From: an uncultured Isoptericola sp.
Lineage (GTDB): Bacteria > Actinomycetota > Actinomycetes > Actinomycetales > Cellulomonadaceae
Direction of reading: 5' to 3'
Length of the DNA: 64,000 nt
NCBI GenBank assembly: GCA_947497265.1
Contig: CANMFP010000002.1
Span: 496,001-560,000 of the forward strand
Below, piece after piece: positions 33,951-41,910 of the stretch (positions are counted from its first letter, which is position 1; each line of letters starts with the position of its first letter). The notes under the pieces were generated by a model. That model did no database searches and had not been told where the DNA came from. It worked only from the letters and a program-made list of their open reading frames with translations. Position numbers and translations under genes: made by a program.

Positions 33951-35339
33951 TCAGACGCCGGGCATCCGCTGGGCGAGGTAACCGGCGACCTGGTCCAGGG
34001 CCACGCGCTCCTGCGCCATGGTGTCGCGGTCACGGATCGTGACGGCCTGGTCCTCGAGCGTGTCGAAGTCGACCGTGACGCAGTAGGGCGTGCCGATCTC
34101 GTCCTGACGGCGATACCGCTTGCCGATCGCCTGGGTGACGTCGTGGTCGACGTTCCAGTGCTGGCGCAGCTCGGCGGCCAGCTTGTCCGCCGTGGGCAGC
34201 AGGTCGGCGCTCTTGGACAGCGGCAGCACGGCGGCCTTCACCGGTGCGATGCGCTTGTCGAGACGCAGCACGGTGCGCTTGTCGACGCCGCCCTTGGTGT
34301 TGGGCGCCTCGTCCTCGGCGTACGCCTCGACGAGGAACGCCATGAGCGACCGCGTCAGGCCGGCGGCCGGCTCGATGACGTACGGGAAGTACTTCTCGTT
34401 GGTCACCGGGTCGCGGTACATCAGGTCCTTGCCCGAGTGCTTCGCATGCGTGCTGAGGTCGAAGTCGGTGCGGTTCGCGATGCCCTCGAGCTCGCCCCAC
34501 TCGCTGCCGGTGAACCCGAAGCGGTACTCGATGTCCACGGTGCGGGTCGAGTAGTGCGAGAGCTTGTCCTCGGGGTGCTCGTACAGGCGCAGGTTCTCCG
34601 GGTCGATGCCCAGGTCGGTGTACCAGGCCATGCGCGTGTCGATCCAGTACTGGTGCCACTCGGCGTCCGAGCCCGGCTCGACGAAGAACTCCATCTCCAT
34701 CTGCTCGAACTCGCGCGTGCGGAAGATGAAGTTGCCCGGCGTGATCTCGTTGCGGAACGACTTGCCGATCTGCGCGATGCCGAACGGCGGCTTCTGGCGG
34801 GACGCGGCGGCCACGTTGGCGAAGTTCACGAAGATGCCCTGCGCCGTCTCGGGACGCAGGTAGTGGCGGCCCGACTCGTCCTCGACCGGGCCGAGGTACG
34901 TCGAGAGCATCATGTTGAAGTCTCGCGGCTCGGTCCACTCGCCGCGGGTGCCACAGTTCGGGCAGGCGATCTCGGCGAGCCCGCCCTCAGGCGCGCGGCC
35001 CTTGCGCTCGGTGAACTCCTCGATCATCTGGTCCTCGCGGAACCGCTTGTGGCAGCTCAGGCACTCGGTCAGCGGGTCGGTGAACGCACCGAGGTGGCCG
35101 GAGGCCTTCCACACGGGGGTGGGCAGGATGACGGCCGAGTCCAGGCCGACGACGTCGGGCCGGCGGGTCATCGCCTTCCACCACTGCCGCTTGATGTTGT
35201 CCTTGAGCTCCACGCCCAGCGGGCCGTAGTCCCACGCGGAGCGGGTCCCGCCGTAGATCTCGCCGGACTGGAAGACGAACCCCCGGCGCTTGGCGAGGGA
35301 GACGACGGCGTCGAGCTGGGCGGTCGCGGATGCAGCCAC
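33951..35339 (-). CDS. glyS: Glycyl-tRNA synthetase (class II, single-chain alpha2 type)
   Basis: Charges tRNA-Gly. The 462 residues show class II motifs: [13 protein letters not shown] near the N-terminus, motif 2-like [21 protein letters not shown], and motif 3-like [14 protein letters not shown]. Zinc-ribbon cysteines occur in ECLSCHKRF and [10 protein letters not shown]. The C-terminal anticodon-binding domain follows from about residue 360. The GTG at 35339 has AGGAG about seven bases upstream. A 9-bp hairpin sits in the presumed 5' UTR, but no T-box features are seen. Confidence 0.96.
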   Translation of the reverse strand: MAASATAQLDAVVSLAKRRGFVFQSGEIYGGTRSAWDYGPLGVELKDNIKRQWWKAMTRRPDVVGLDSAVILPTPVWKASGHLGAFTDPLTECLSCHKRFREDQMIEEFTERKGRAPEGGLAEIACPNCGTRGEWTEPRDFNMMLSTYLGPVEDESGRHYLRPETAQGIFVNFANVAAASRQKPPFGIAQIGKSFRNEITPGNFIFRTREFEQMEMEFFVEPGSDAEWHQYWIDTRMAWYTDLGIDPENLRLYEHPEDKLSHYSTRTVDIEYRFGFTGSEWGELEGIANRTDFDLSTHAKHSGKDLMYRDPVTNEKYFPYVIEPAAGLTRSLMAFLVEAYAEDEAPNTKGGVDKRTVLRLDKRIAPVKAAVLPLSKSADLLPTADKLAAELRQHWNVDHDVTQAIGKRYRRQDEIGTPYCVTVDFDTLEDQAVTIRDRDTMAQERVALDQVAGYLAQRMPGV

Positions 35340-35358
35340 GGATCACTCCTGAGGTCGA

Positions 35359-35381
35359 CCCCGCAGGTGGCTCCTGCGGGG
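35359..35381 (-). promoter_or_regulatory. 5' UTR hairpin upstream of glyS
   Basis: CCCCGCAGG and CCTGCGGGG form a perfect 9-bp stem with a five-base loop, 20 bases before the glyS start. It could affect translation initiation or mRNA stability; there is no Shine-Dalgarno sequestration evident. Confidence 0.4.
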
Positions 35382-35504
35382 CGGGTGTGCACGGTAGGTC
35401 GGCGCCTGCGAACTGCCGGCGGCGCCGGTCTGCCAGCCTACCGGGCGGGGCGGAGCGAGCCTGCGACCCGACTGCTGACACACCTGATCGAAGAGGGCGC
35501 CACC

Positions 35505-35630
35505 GTGATCGAGCAGGAGTGCGGCTCTCGCGATGTCGAGCACGATCGGGCCGTGGAGGAGCTCACCTCCTTGGCCGCCTTCTACTCGAAGGGATACCTG
35601 GACGACGTGCGTGAAGGGTGGGGCGAGTGA
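35505..35630 (+). CDS. Putative antitoxin of a VapBC-type pair (41 aa)
   Basis: A short acidic protein ending AAFYSKGYLDDVREGWGE, translationally coupled to the PIN-domain toxin by a GTGA overlap. The GTG at 35505 has AAGAGGG about six bases upstream. At 41 residues it is much shorter than usual VapB proteins and lacks a visible N-terminal DNA-binding domain, so only a toxin-binding tail may be encoded. The frame is open upstream into the glyS leader, but no better start is seen. Assignment as antitoxin rests on position. Confidence 0.62.
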   Translation: MIEQECGSRDVEHDRAVEELTSLAAFYSKGYLDDVREGWGE

Positions 35631-36031
35631 TCGTCGCCGACGCGAACGTCGTGATCGCCGCAGCCCAACCGGACCACGTCCACCACTCAGGTGCCCGACG
35701 CATCGTGCGGGAACACGGACTCGAGCACATCGCGATGCACTCCCTGACCCTCGCCGAGCTCCTCGTCGGCCCGGCCCGCGTGGGTGCTCACGCCTCAGTC
35801 CGCGCGAAGCTCGCCGAAGCCGGGTTCGCGCTCTCCCCTCAGGGCGACCCGGCGCCGGAAGCGCTCGCCGTGGTGCGGGCCGAGACGTCGTTGAAGATGC
35901 CTGCCGCATGCGTGCTCGCACTCGCCGAGCACCTCGACGTCGCTCTCGCCACCTTCGACCAACGCTTGGCCCGCGAGGCCGGGGCGCGTGGGAGGCACGT
36001 CTACGGACTCGAGTCGGGCTACCACGCCTGA
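35627..36031 (+). CDS. PIN-domain ribonuclease toxin, VapC-like
   Basis: A 134-residue PIN domain. The first conserved acidic motif is VADANVVIAA (Asp near residue 5). The second is the LTLAELLVGPARVG stretch (Glu), and further conserved acidic residues lie in the C-terminal ALAEHLDVALATFDQRLA region. VapC toxins are magnesium-dependent RNases, often cleaving tRNA or rRNA. The GTG start overlaps the upstream antitoxin stop. The pair sits between glyS and the zinc uptake operon. Confidence 0.85.
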   Translation: MIVADANVVIAAAQPDHVHHSGARRIVREHGLEHIAMHSLTLAELLVGPARVGAHASVRAKLAEAGFALSPQGDPAPEALAVVRAETSLKMPAACVLALAEHLDVALATFDQRLAREAGARGRHVYGLESGYHA

Positions 36032-36071
36032 GACTCGGCGCGCAGCGTGACGAACGCCCCACCCGACCTCT

Positions 36072-36101
36072 TTGACAGAGGTTCCTGCCAAGGCTGAGAA
36101 T
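36072..36101 (+). promoter_or_regulatory. znuACB promoter with consensus -35
   Basis: TTGACA at 36072-36077 matches the -35 consensus perfectly. GAGAAT at 36096-36101, 18 bases later, serves as -10. Transcription would begin near 36108-36109, at the second ATG of znuA, so the transcript is probably leaderless. Confidence 0.7.
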
Positions 36102-36109
36102 GGTTCTCA
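36095..36109. promoter_or_regulatory. Zur-like operator over the znuA -10 and start
   Basis: TGAGAA-TGG-TTCTCA is a perfect 6-3-6 palindrome of the Fur/Zur type. It covers the -10 element, so zinc-loaded Zur, encoded by the fourth gene of the same cluster, would shut off the operon when zinc is plentiful. Confidence 0.8.
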
Positions 36110-37062
36110 TGCCCCGACGCCTCGCGCTGCCCGTCGCAGCCGCCCTGCCCCTCGCTCTCGTCCTGGCCGCCTGCGGCACCGACGGTGTGGGTACCGGAGC
36201 CGACGGCACGGGCGACGGGATGCAGGTGCTCGCCTCCTTCTACCCGCTGCAGTACGTGGCCGAGCAGGTCGGCGGCGACCTGGTGAGCGTCGACAACCTC
36301 ACTCCCCCGGCCGCCGAGCCGCACGACCTCGAGCTCGCGCCCTCCCAGGTGCGCGAGGTCGGTGACGCCGACCTGGTCGTCTTCCAGTCCGGGTTCCAGC
36401 CGGCCGTCGACGAGGCCGTCGAGGCCCGCGCCCCCGAGCACGTGGTGGACGCCGCCGAGCTCGTCACGCTGGAGGAGAACCCCGGGTCCGCCGAGCACGC
36501 GGACGAGGAATCCGGCGACACCCACGATCACGGCAACACCGACCCGCACTTCTGGCTCGACCCCACCCTGCTGATCCCCGTGGCCGACGAGGTCGCCACC
36601 GAGCTCGGTGCCGCTGACCCGGACAACGCCGCCACCTACACGGCCAACGCGGACGCCCTCCAGGCCACGCTCGAGGACCTCGACACGGAGTACGCCGCCG
36701 CGCTGGAGCCGTGCCAGGGCGAGACCCTCGTGACGAGCCACGCCGCGTTCGGGTATCTCGCCGAGCGGTACGGGCTGTCCCAGATCGGCATCTCCGCCCT
36801 CGACCCGGAGGCCGAGCCGTCCCCGGCCCGCCTGCGCGAGATCGGCGACGTCGTCGCCGACAACGACGTGCGGACCATCTTCACCGAGACCCTCACCAAC
36901 CCGAAGGTCGCCGAGACCCTCGCCGACGACCTCGGCGTGACCACCGCCGTCCTGGACCCGCTGGAGGGCCTGTCCACCGACGCCGCGGAGTCCGGGGCGG
37001 ACTACCTTTCTGTCATGGACAACAACCTCGCCGCCATCACCGAGGGGCTGGGCTGCGCGTGA
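36109..37062 (+). CDS. znuA: Zinc ABC transporter substrate-binding lipoprotein
   Basis: Cell-surface zinc receptor of the cluster A-1 (TroA/ZnuA) type, 317 residues from ATG 36109. The signal peptide ends in lipobox LAAC (Cys22). Metal-ligand stretches include AEPHDLELAP (first His), an internal His-rich DTHDHGNTDPHFWLDP, VTSHAAFGYLAERYGL and FTETLTNPKVAETLA. The His-rich loop favours zinc over manganese. The ATG at 36100 (three residues longer) is inside the Zur-like box and upstream of the predicted transcription start, so 36109 is chosen. Confidence 0.93.
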   Translation: MPRRLALPVAAALPLALVLAACGTDGVGTGADGTGDGMQVLASFYPLQYVAEQVGGDLVSVDNLTPPAAEPHDLELAPSQVREVGDADLVVFQSGFQPAVDEAVEARAPEHVVDAAELVTLEENPGSAEHADEESGDTHDHGNTDPHFWLDPTLLIPVADEVATELGAADPDNAATYTANADALQATLEDLDTEYAAALEPCQGETLVTSHAAFGYLAERYGLSQIGISALDPEAEPSPARLREIGDVVADNDVRTIFTETLTNPKVAETLADDLGVTTAVLDPLEGLSTDAAESGADYLSVMDNNLAAITEGLGCA

Positions 37063-37862
37063 CCTCTCCCGTCATCGACGCCCGTGACGTGCACGTACGC
37101 CTCGGCGCGAGCCACGTGCTGCGCGGCGTGGACCTGCGCGTCGACGCCGGCGAGGTCGTCGCCCTCCTGGGCGCCAACGGGTCCGGGAAGTCGACCCTCG
37201 TGCGCACCGTGGTCGGCGTGCTGACCCCGTCGCAGGGCTCGGTCAGCATGCTCGGCCACCCGCTCGGCAACGGCGTGCCCTGGCACCGCATCGGCTACGT
37301 CCCCCAGCGGGTCAGCGCCGCCGCGGGTGTCCCGTCGACGGCGGCCGAGGTCGTCGCCTCCGGGCTGCTGCACGGCCGCCGTCTCGCCCTGCCCCGCGGC
37401 TGGCGGAGCCGGGCGCGCGAAGCCCTCGACCAGGTCGGCCTCGCCGACCGCGCCGACGACGCCACGAGCCAGCTCTCCGGCGGGCAGCAGCAGCGCGTCC
37501 TCATCGCCCGAGCCCTGGTGCGCGAGCCCGAGGTGCTCGTCCTCGACGAGCCCGTCGCGGGCGTCGACCGGCCCAGCCAGGAGGCGTTCGCCGCGACCAT
37601 GACGCGGCTCATCGGCAGCGGCCTGACGGTGCTCGTCGTCCTGCACGAGCTCGGCGAGCTCGCGGGCCTCGTCACCCGCGCCGTCGTCCTGCGGCACGGC
37701 AAGGTGGTGCACGACGGCGCCCCGCCCCGCCCGCACGGCGGCCACGACGCCACGGGCCACGAGCACGTGCACCCGCACACCTCGGAGCTGCCCGTCCAGG
37801 CGCCGGAGGTCGGCCTCACCGACGGACCTCTCGGTACCGGCTCGACGGAGGTGGGCTCGTGA
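37059..37862 (+). CDS. znuC: Zinc ABC transporter ATP-binding protein
   Basis: A 267-residue ABC ATPase energising zinc import. Walker A is GANGSGKST, the signature is LSGGQQQR, Walker B is VLVLDEP, and the H loop is VLHELGE. The C-terminal tail contains a His-rich run (PHGGHDATGHEHVHPHT), a plausible zinc-binding extension found in some ZnuC proteins. The GTG overlaps the znuA stop by four bases and its own stop overlaps znuB. Confidence 0.94.
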   Translation: MTSPVIDARDVHVRLGASHVLRGVDLRVDAGEVVALLGANGSGKSTLVRTVVGVLTPSQGSVSMLGHPLGNGVPWHRIGYVPQRVSAAAGVPSTAAEVVASGLLHGRRLALPRGWRSRAREALDQVGLADRADDATSQLSGGQQQRVLIARALVREPEVLVLDEPVAGVDRPSQEAFAATMTRLIGSGLTVLVVLHELGELAGLVTRAVVLRHGKVVHDGAPPRPHGGHDATGHEHVHPHTSELPVQAPEVGLTDGPLGTGSTEVGS

Positions 37863-38785
37863 GCGAGATCGGCTACATGCTCACCGACCCGCTCATGCAG
37901 CGGGCGCTCGTCGCGGCGCTCCTCGTTGGCGTGAGCGCCCCCGTGGTGGGCACCTACCTGGTCCAGCGCCGGCTCGCGCTGCTCGGCGACGGCATCGGGC
38001 ACGTCGCCCTCACCGGCGTGGCGCTCGGCTGGCTCGTCGGCGCCGCCCTGGGCCTGGTGCCCGACGACGTCCTGGCCATCCCCGGCGCGGTGGTCGCCGC
38101 CGTCGTCGGCTCCGTCCTCATCGAGGTGGTCCGACGGCGCGGGCGCACCTCGGGCGACCTGGCCCTGGCCATCATGTTCTACGGAGGCATCGCCGGCGGC
38201 GTGCTCATCATCGGGATCGCCGGCGGCTCCTCGGGAAACCTCATGGCCTACCTGTTCGGGTCGATCTCGACGGTGACCAGCACCGACCTGATCCTGACCG
38301 TGGTGCTGTGCGCCCTCATCCTCCTGGTGGGCGTCGGGCTGCGGCCCGCCCTGTTCTCCGTGAGCCACGACGAGGAGTTCGCCATCTCCTCCGGCCTACC
38401 CGTCTGGGCGCTCAACATGGCCGTCGCCGTGCTGGCGGCCCTCACCGTCACCGTCGCGATGCGCGTCGTCGGGCTGCTGCTCGTCTCCGCGCTCATGATC
38501 GTGCCCGTCGCGATCGGCCAGCTCGTCACCCACTCGTTCCGGCGCACCATGGCCGTCGGCTCGGTGATCGGGGTCGTCGTGTGCGTCGTCGGGCTCAGCA
38601 TCACCTACTGGTACCCGGTCTCCCCAGGTTCCCTCATCGTGGTCCTGGCCATCGCGGTGTACGCGGTCGTGGCAGGCTTGCACCCGCTGCTGGCCCGCCG
38701 CCGGCCGGCACGCGACCCGCACCCCGACATCCCCGACGACGTCGAGGTGGGGACCACCAGCGAAGCAGGAGAGTGCGAAAGATGA
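37859..38785 (+). CDS. znuB: Zinc ABC transporter permease
   Basis: A 308-residue membrane protein of the ABC-3 family with about eight to nine hydrophobic segments (GVSAPVVGTYLVQRRLALLGDGIGHVALTGVALG near the N-terminus is the family signature, read here in parts). The C-terminus is charged and cytoplasmic. It overlaps znuC by four bases and zur by four bases, so all four genes are translationally coupled. Confidence 0.94.
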   Translation: MSEIGYMLTDPLMQRALVAALLVGVSAPVVGTYLVQRRLALLGDGIGHVALTGVALGWLVGAALGLVPDDVLAIPGAVVAAVVGSVLIEVVRRRGRTSGDLALAIMFYGGIAGGVLIIGIAGGSSGNLMAYLFGSISTVTSTDLILTVVLCALILLVGVGLRPALFSVSHDEEFAISSGLPVWALNMAVAVLAALTVTVAMRVVGLLLVSALMIVPVAIGQLVTHSFRRTMAVGSVIGVVVCVVGLSITYWYPVSPGSLIVVLAIAVYAVVAGLHPLLARRRPARDPHPDIPDDVEVGTTSEAGECER

Positions 38786-39210
38786 CCCAGCAGCTGCGCA
38801 TGACCAAGCAGCGAGCCGCCGTCGCCGGCGCGCTGGACGCCACCGACGAGTTCCGCAGCGCCCAGCAGCTGCACGAGCAGCTGCGCGACCGCGGGGACGC
38901 CGTCGGCCTCGCCACCGTCTACCGGACACTGCAGGCGCTCGCCGCCGGCGGCGAGGTGGACGTCCTGCGCACCGACGACGGCGAGGCCCTCTACCGTCGC
39001 TGCGCGCGGACCGAGCACCACCACCACCTGGTGTGCCGCTCCTGCGGCCGGGCGGTCGAGATCGACGGGCCCACCGTCGAGTCGTGGGCCGCGCAGGTGG
39101 GCGCGTCGCAGGGGTTCACGGACATCGAGCACACGGTGGAGCTCTGGGGCACGTGCACCGACTGCCGACCGTCGGCAGGCAGGAAAGTTAGGCCAGGCAT
39201 ACCTCAGTAG
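38782..39210 (+). CDS. zur: Zinc uptake regulator, Fur family
   Basis: A 142-residue Fur-family repressor. The winged-helix region contains RMTKQRAAVAGALD and VGLATVYRTLQALAAGGEVDVL; the structural zinc site is CRSCGRAVEI with CTDC near the C-terminus, and the regulatory site has the HHHHLVC cluster. The operon context with znuACB identifies it as Zur rather than Fur. It should bind the palindrome at 36095-36109 and thus be autoregulated. Its last codons overlap a DtxR-like iron box. Confidence 0.93.
   Translation: MTQQLRMTKQRAAVAGALDATDEFRSAQQLHEQLRDRGDAVGLATVYRTLQALAAGGEVDVLRTDDGEALYRRCARTEHHHHLVCRSCGRAVEIDGPTVESWAAQVGASQGFTDIEHTVELWGTCTDCRPSAGRKVRPGIPQ
39188..39206. promoter_or_regulatory. 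DtxR/IdeR-like iron box 1 (before the small membrane protein gene)
   Basis: TTAGGCCAGGCATACCTCA matches 14 of 19 positions of the DtxR/IdeR consensus. It lies inside the last codons of zur, 19 bases before the ATG at 39225. Confidence 0.65.
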
Positions 39211-39224
39211 GGCATGATGGCGGC

Positions 39225-39785
39225 ATGCTCGCCGCCCTGACCGCCACCGCGACCGACGAGGTCGGGCGCCATGGCGTCTTCACGCTCGAGGGTTTCCCGT
39301 TCTGGGCCGTGTACGTCATCGCGTTCTGCATCGTCATGGCTCGCGCCCAGGCGACGTACTGGCTCGGCCGCGGCGTCGCCCGCGGCATGGGCGGCACCCG
39401 AGTGGCACGGCTGCTGGCCTCCCCGCGCGCCGTCCAGGTGATCGACCGCATCCACCGCTGGGGGCCGGCGGCGGTGACCGTGTCCTTCCTCACCGTGGGC
39501 ATCCAGACCGTCGTCAATCTTGCGGCCGGCTACCTGCGCATGCCGCTCGGGCGCTACCTCATGGCACTGACCCTCGGCTGCCTCCTCTGGGCGGCCATCT
39601 GGACCACCGTCGGCACCGCCGTGGTCTACGGCGCGATCCTGCTGTTCCTGCTCGACCCGGCAGCCCTCGGGGCTGCCGGTGCGCTCGCGATCGGGCTCAC
39701 CGCCTGGCTGTTGCGCCGCCGTCGGGCCCGGGCGGGCGCGGCACGCCCCGTCGCCGCTGTCGAGGCGGCGGCCGAGCGGGGCTGA
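39225..39785 (+). CDS. Small polytopic membrane protein, DedA/VTT-like
   Basis: A 186-residue protein with four to five hydrophobic segments. The stretches ARAQATYWLGRGVARG and VQTVVNLAAGYLRMPLGRYL-like region (TVGIQTVVNLAAGYLRMPLG) resemble the DedA/SNARE-associated membrane family, where the YxLGR and GxxxMP patterns mark the re-entrant loops. The C-terminus is an Arg/Ala-rich cytoplasmic tail. Its promoter region holds an iron box, and it lies between zur and the iron-siderophore importer, so a role in metal-linked envelope homeostasis is possible but unproven. Confidence 0.7.
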   Translation: MLAALTATATDEVGRHGVFTLEGFPFWAVYVIAFCIVMARAQATYWLGRGVARGMGGTRVARLLASPRAVQVIDRIHRWGPAAVTVSFLTVGIQTVVNLAAGYLRMPLGRYLMALTLGCLLWAAIWTTVGTAVVYGAILLFLLDPAALGAAGALAIGLTAWLLRRRRARAGAARPVAAVEAAAERG

Positions 39786-39835
39786 CCTCTCACGGGCCGG
39801 ACGGGTGCGTGAGCACCCCGAGGCCTGTGTCAGAC

Positions 39836-39854
39836 TTAGGCAATGCTTACCTCA
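39836..39854. promoter_or_regulatory. DtxR/IdeR-like iron box 2 (over the start of the first FecCD permease gene)
   Basis: TTAGGCAATGCTTACCTCA matches 14 of 19 consensus positions. It covers the ATG at 39843, so the repressor would sit on the transcription/translation start of the permease operon. Confidence 0.75.
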
Positions 39855-40880
39855 CCACCGGTCACGTCCTCGGACGCGGCCCGTCAGGTGGGACAGCGGA
39901 CCCGTCGCAAGATCGCCGCCTGCGCGGTCGCCCTCGGAGTGCTGGCCCTCATCGTGGTCGCGAGCCTCGTGCTCGGCGTCCGCGACGTCTCGCTGCCCGT
40001 CGTCTGGGAGGCACTCACCGCCCCCGCAGCCGGCAACGTGGACCACCAGGTCATCATGGGCCAGCGCGTCCCCCGGGCCCTCGTCGGCCTCGCCGCCGGC
40101 CTCGCCCTCGGCGTCACCGGAGCCGTCATCCAGGGCGTCACCCGCAACCCGATCGCCGATCCCGGGCTGCTCGGGCTGAACTCCGGAGCCTCGCTCGCCG
40201 TCGTCTGCACGGTCTGGCTGCTCGGGCTGACGGCGCCCTCGCAGTTCGTGTGGTTCGCCTTCCTGGGCGCCGCGGCCGCCGCCGCTCTGGTGTTCTCCAT
40301 CGGCTCCGGACAGCCGGTGAGGCTCGCCCTCGTCGGCGCAACCGTCACCGCGCTGATCACACCGCTCATCACCCTCGTGCTGCTGCGCGACCCGCAGGCC
40401 TTCAACCTCTACCGGTTCTGGGCGGTCGGTTCACTGACCGGCCGCGGGCTCGAGACCCTCCTGGTCGTCCTGCCCTTCGTCGCCGCCGGCACCGTGCTCG
40501 CCGCAGGGCTGGCACAGCGGCTCAACATGCTCGCCCTCGGCGACGACGTCGCCCGCGGGCTCGGCCAGCGGGTGGGCGTGACCCGGGCCGTGGCCGGACT
40601 GACGATCGTGCTCCTGGCCGGCTCCGCGACGGCGCTCGCCGGCCCGATCGCCCTCGTCGGCCTCGCCGTCCCGCACGCCGCCCGGCGCCTCGTCGGCACG
40701 GACTACCGCTGGATCCTCGTGCTCTCCGCACTGCTCGGGCCGGTCATGCTGCTCGGCGCCGACGTCATCGGCCGCCTGCTGCTGCCCGGCACCGAGCTGG
40801 AGGCCGGAGTCGTGGCGGCCGCGATCGGCGCCCCGGTCCTGGTCGCGGTGGCACGTGGCCGCAAGGTCGCGGGGGTGTGA
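39843..40880 (+). CDS. Iron-siderophore ABC transporter permease (FecCD family, first)
   Basis: A 345-residue permease with about nine to ten hydrophobic segments. FecCD signatures are GQRVPRALVGLAAGLALGVTG, VTRNPIADPGLLGLNSGASLA and ALAGPIALVGLAVPHAARRL. It pairs with the next permease to form the membrane channel for ferric siderophores. An iron box spans its start codon and no Shine-Dalgarno is visible, which suggests a leaderless transcript. The gene pair overlap is close: the next start follows two bases after its stop. Confidence 0.93.
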   Translation: MLTSPPVTSSDAARQVGQRTRRKIAACAVALGVLALIVVASLVLGVRDVSLPVVWEALTAPAAGNVDHQVIMGQRVPRALVGLAAGLALGVTGAVIQGVTRNPIADPGLLGLNSGASLAVVCTVWLLGLTAPSQFVWFAFLGAAAAAALVFSIGSGQPVRLALVGATVTALITPLITLVLLRDPQAFNLYRFWAVGSLTGRGLETLLVVLPFVAAGTVLAAGLAQRLNMLALGDDVARGLGQRVGVTRAVAGLTIVLLAGSATALAGPIALVGLAVPHAARRLVGTDYRWILVLSALLGPVMLLGADVIGRLLLPGTELEAGVVAAAIGAPVLVAVARGRKVAGV

Positions 40881-40881
40881 G

Positions 40882-41910
40882 ATGACTGTCCTCACCGCGG
40901 CCCAGGACGTGCGCAGCCGTCGCCACCGCCGCAGGGTCGCCGTGCTCGCCTCCCTCGCCGTGCTCGTCGTCGTCCTGACCACCTTGGCACTCACCCTCGG
41001 CGCCGCCTCCCTCCCACCCGGGCGCGCCCTGCTCGCCCTGCTCGGGATCGGCGACGACGGCGACCTGTTCGTCGTCCAGCGCCTGCGGCTGCCCCGGGTC
41101 GCCACCGCCCTGCTCGCCGGCGCCGCGTTCGGCCTCGCTGGCGCGCTCTTCCAGTCGACCCTGCGCAACCCGCTCGCCAGCCCCGACATCCTGGGGATCG
41201 CCAGCGGCGCCTCGGTCGGTGCCGTGGCGGTGCTGCTGGGCCTCGGCATGTCGGGCCTGGCCGTCTCGGTAGGGGCGTTCGTCGGGGCGGCCACCATCGC
41301 CCTGCTCATCTGGTTCTTCGCCTGGCGCCAGGGCCTGCACTCGATCCGGTTCGTGCTGGTCGGCGTCGGGTTCGCCTACCTGGCCTCCTCCGTGCTGGCG
41401 TGGATGCTCGCGAGCGCCGGGGAGCGCGACGCCGCCGCCGCCCTCGTGTGGACCGTCGGGAGCGTCGCGGACGTCCGGGGCGCCGAGCTGGCCGTCCTGG
41501 GCGGCGGGTTGGTCGCCCTGACCGTCGCCGCCGCTGTCGTCTCCCGCTGGCAGCACCCGCTCGCTCTCGGGGACGACCATGCGCGCGGCCTGGGCGTGGC
41601 CACAGACTCCGCCCGCGTCATCACCCTCCTCGTCGCCGTGGGGCTCGTTGCCCTGGCCACCGCGACCGTCGGGCCGCTCGCGTTCGTCGCGCTGGTCGCA
41701 CCGGCCATCGCCCGCCGTCTCACCGACGACGGCGGGCCTGCCCTGTCCGTCTCCGTCGCCACCGGTGCCACGCTGGTCCTGGCTGCCGACATCGTCGCCC
41801 AGCACGGTCTGCTCGGGGTCGCCGCCCCGACCGGCATCGTCACGGGCATCGTCGGCGCCCCCTACCTGCTGTGGCTGCTCGCCACCCACGAGAGAAGAAC
41901 TCGCGCATGA
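40882..41910 (+). CDS. Iron-siderophore ABC transporter permease (FecCD family, second)
   Basis: A 342-residue permease with FecCD features (QRLRLPRVATALLAGAAFGL, STLRNPLASPDILGIASGASV, TATVGPLAFVALVAPAIARRL). It starts at the ATG at 40882 just after the first permease and its stop overlaps the ATPase start by four bases. Together with the first permease it forms a heterodimeric channel, as in enterobactin- and ferric citrate-type importers. Confidence 0.93.
   Translation: MTVLTAAQDVRSRRHRRRVAVLASLAVLVVVLTTLALTLGAASLPPGRALLALLGIGDDGDLFVVQRLRLPRVATALLAGAAFGLAGALFQSTLRNPLASPDILGIASGASVGAVAVLLGLGMSGLAVSVGAFVGAATIALLIWFFAWRQGLHSIRFVLVGVGFAYLASSVLAWMLASAGERDAAAALVWTVGSVADVRGAELAVLGGGLVALTVAAAVVSRWQHPLALGDDHARGLGVATDSARVITLLVAVGLVALATATVGPLAFVALVAPAIARRLTDDGGPALSVSVATGATLVLAADIVAQHGLLGVAAPTGIVTGIVGAPYLLWLLATHERRTRA

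Noticed and set aside
35340-35504. Possible T-box riboswitch before glyS
   Set aside because: Only one simple hairpin is present; no T-box sequence, specifier loop or terminator/antiterminator pair can be drawn.
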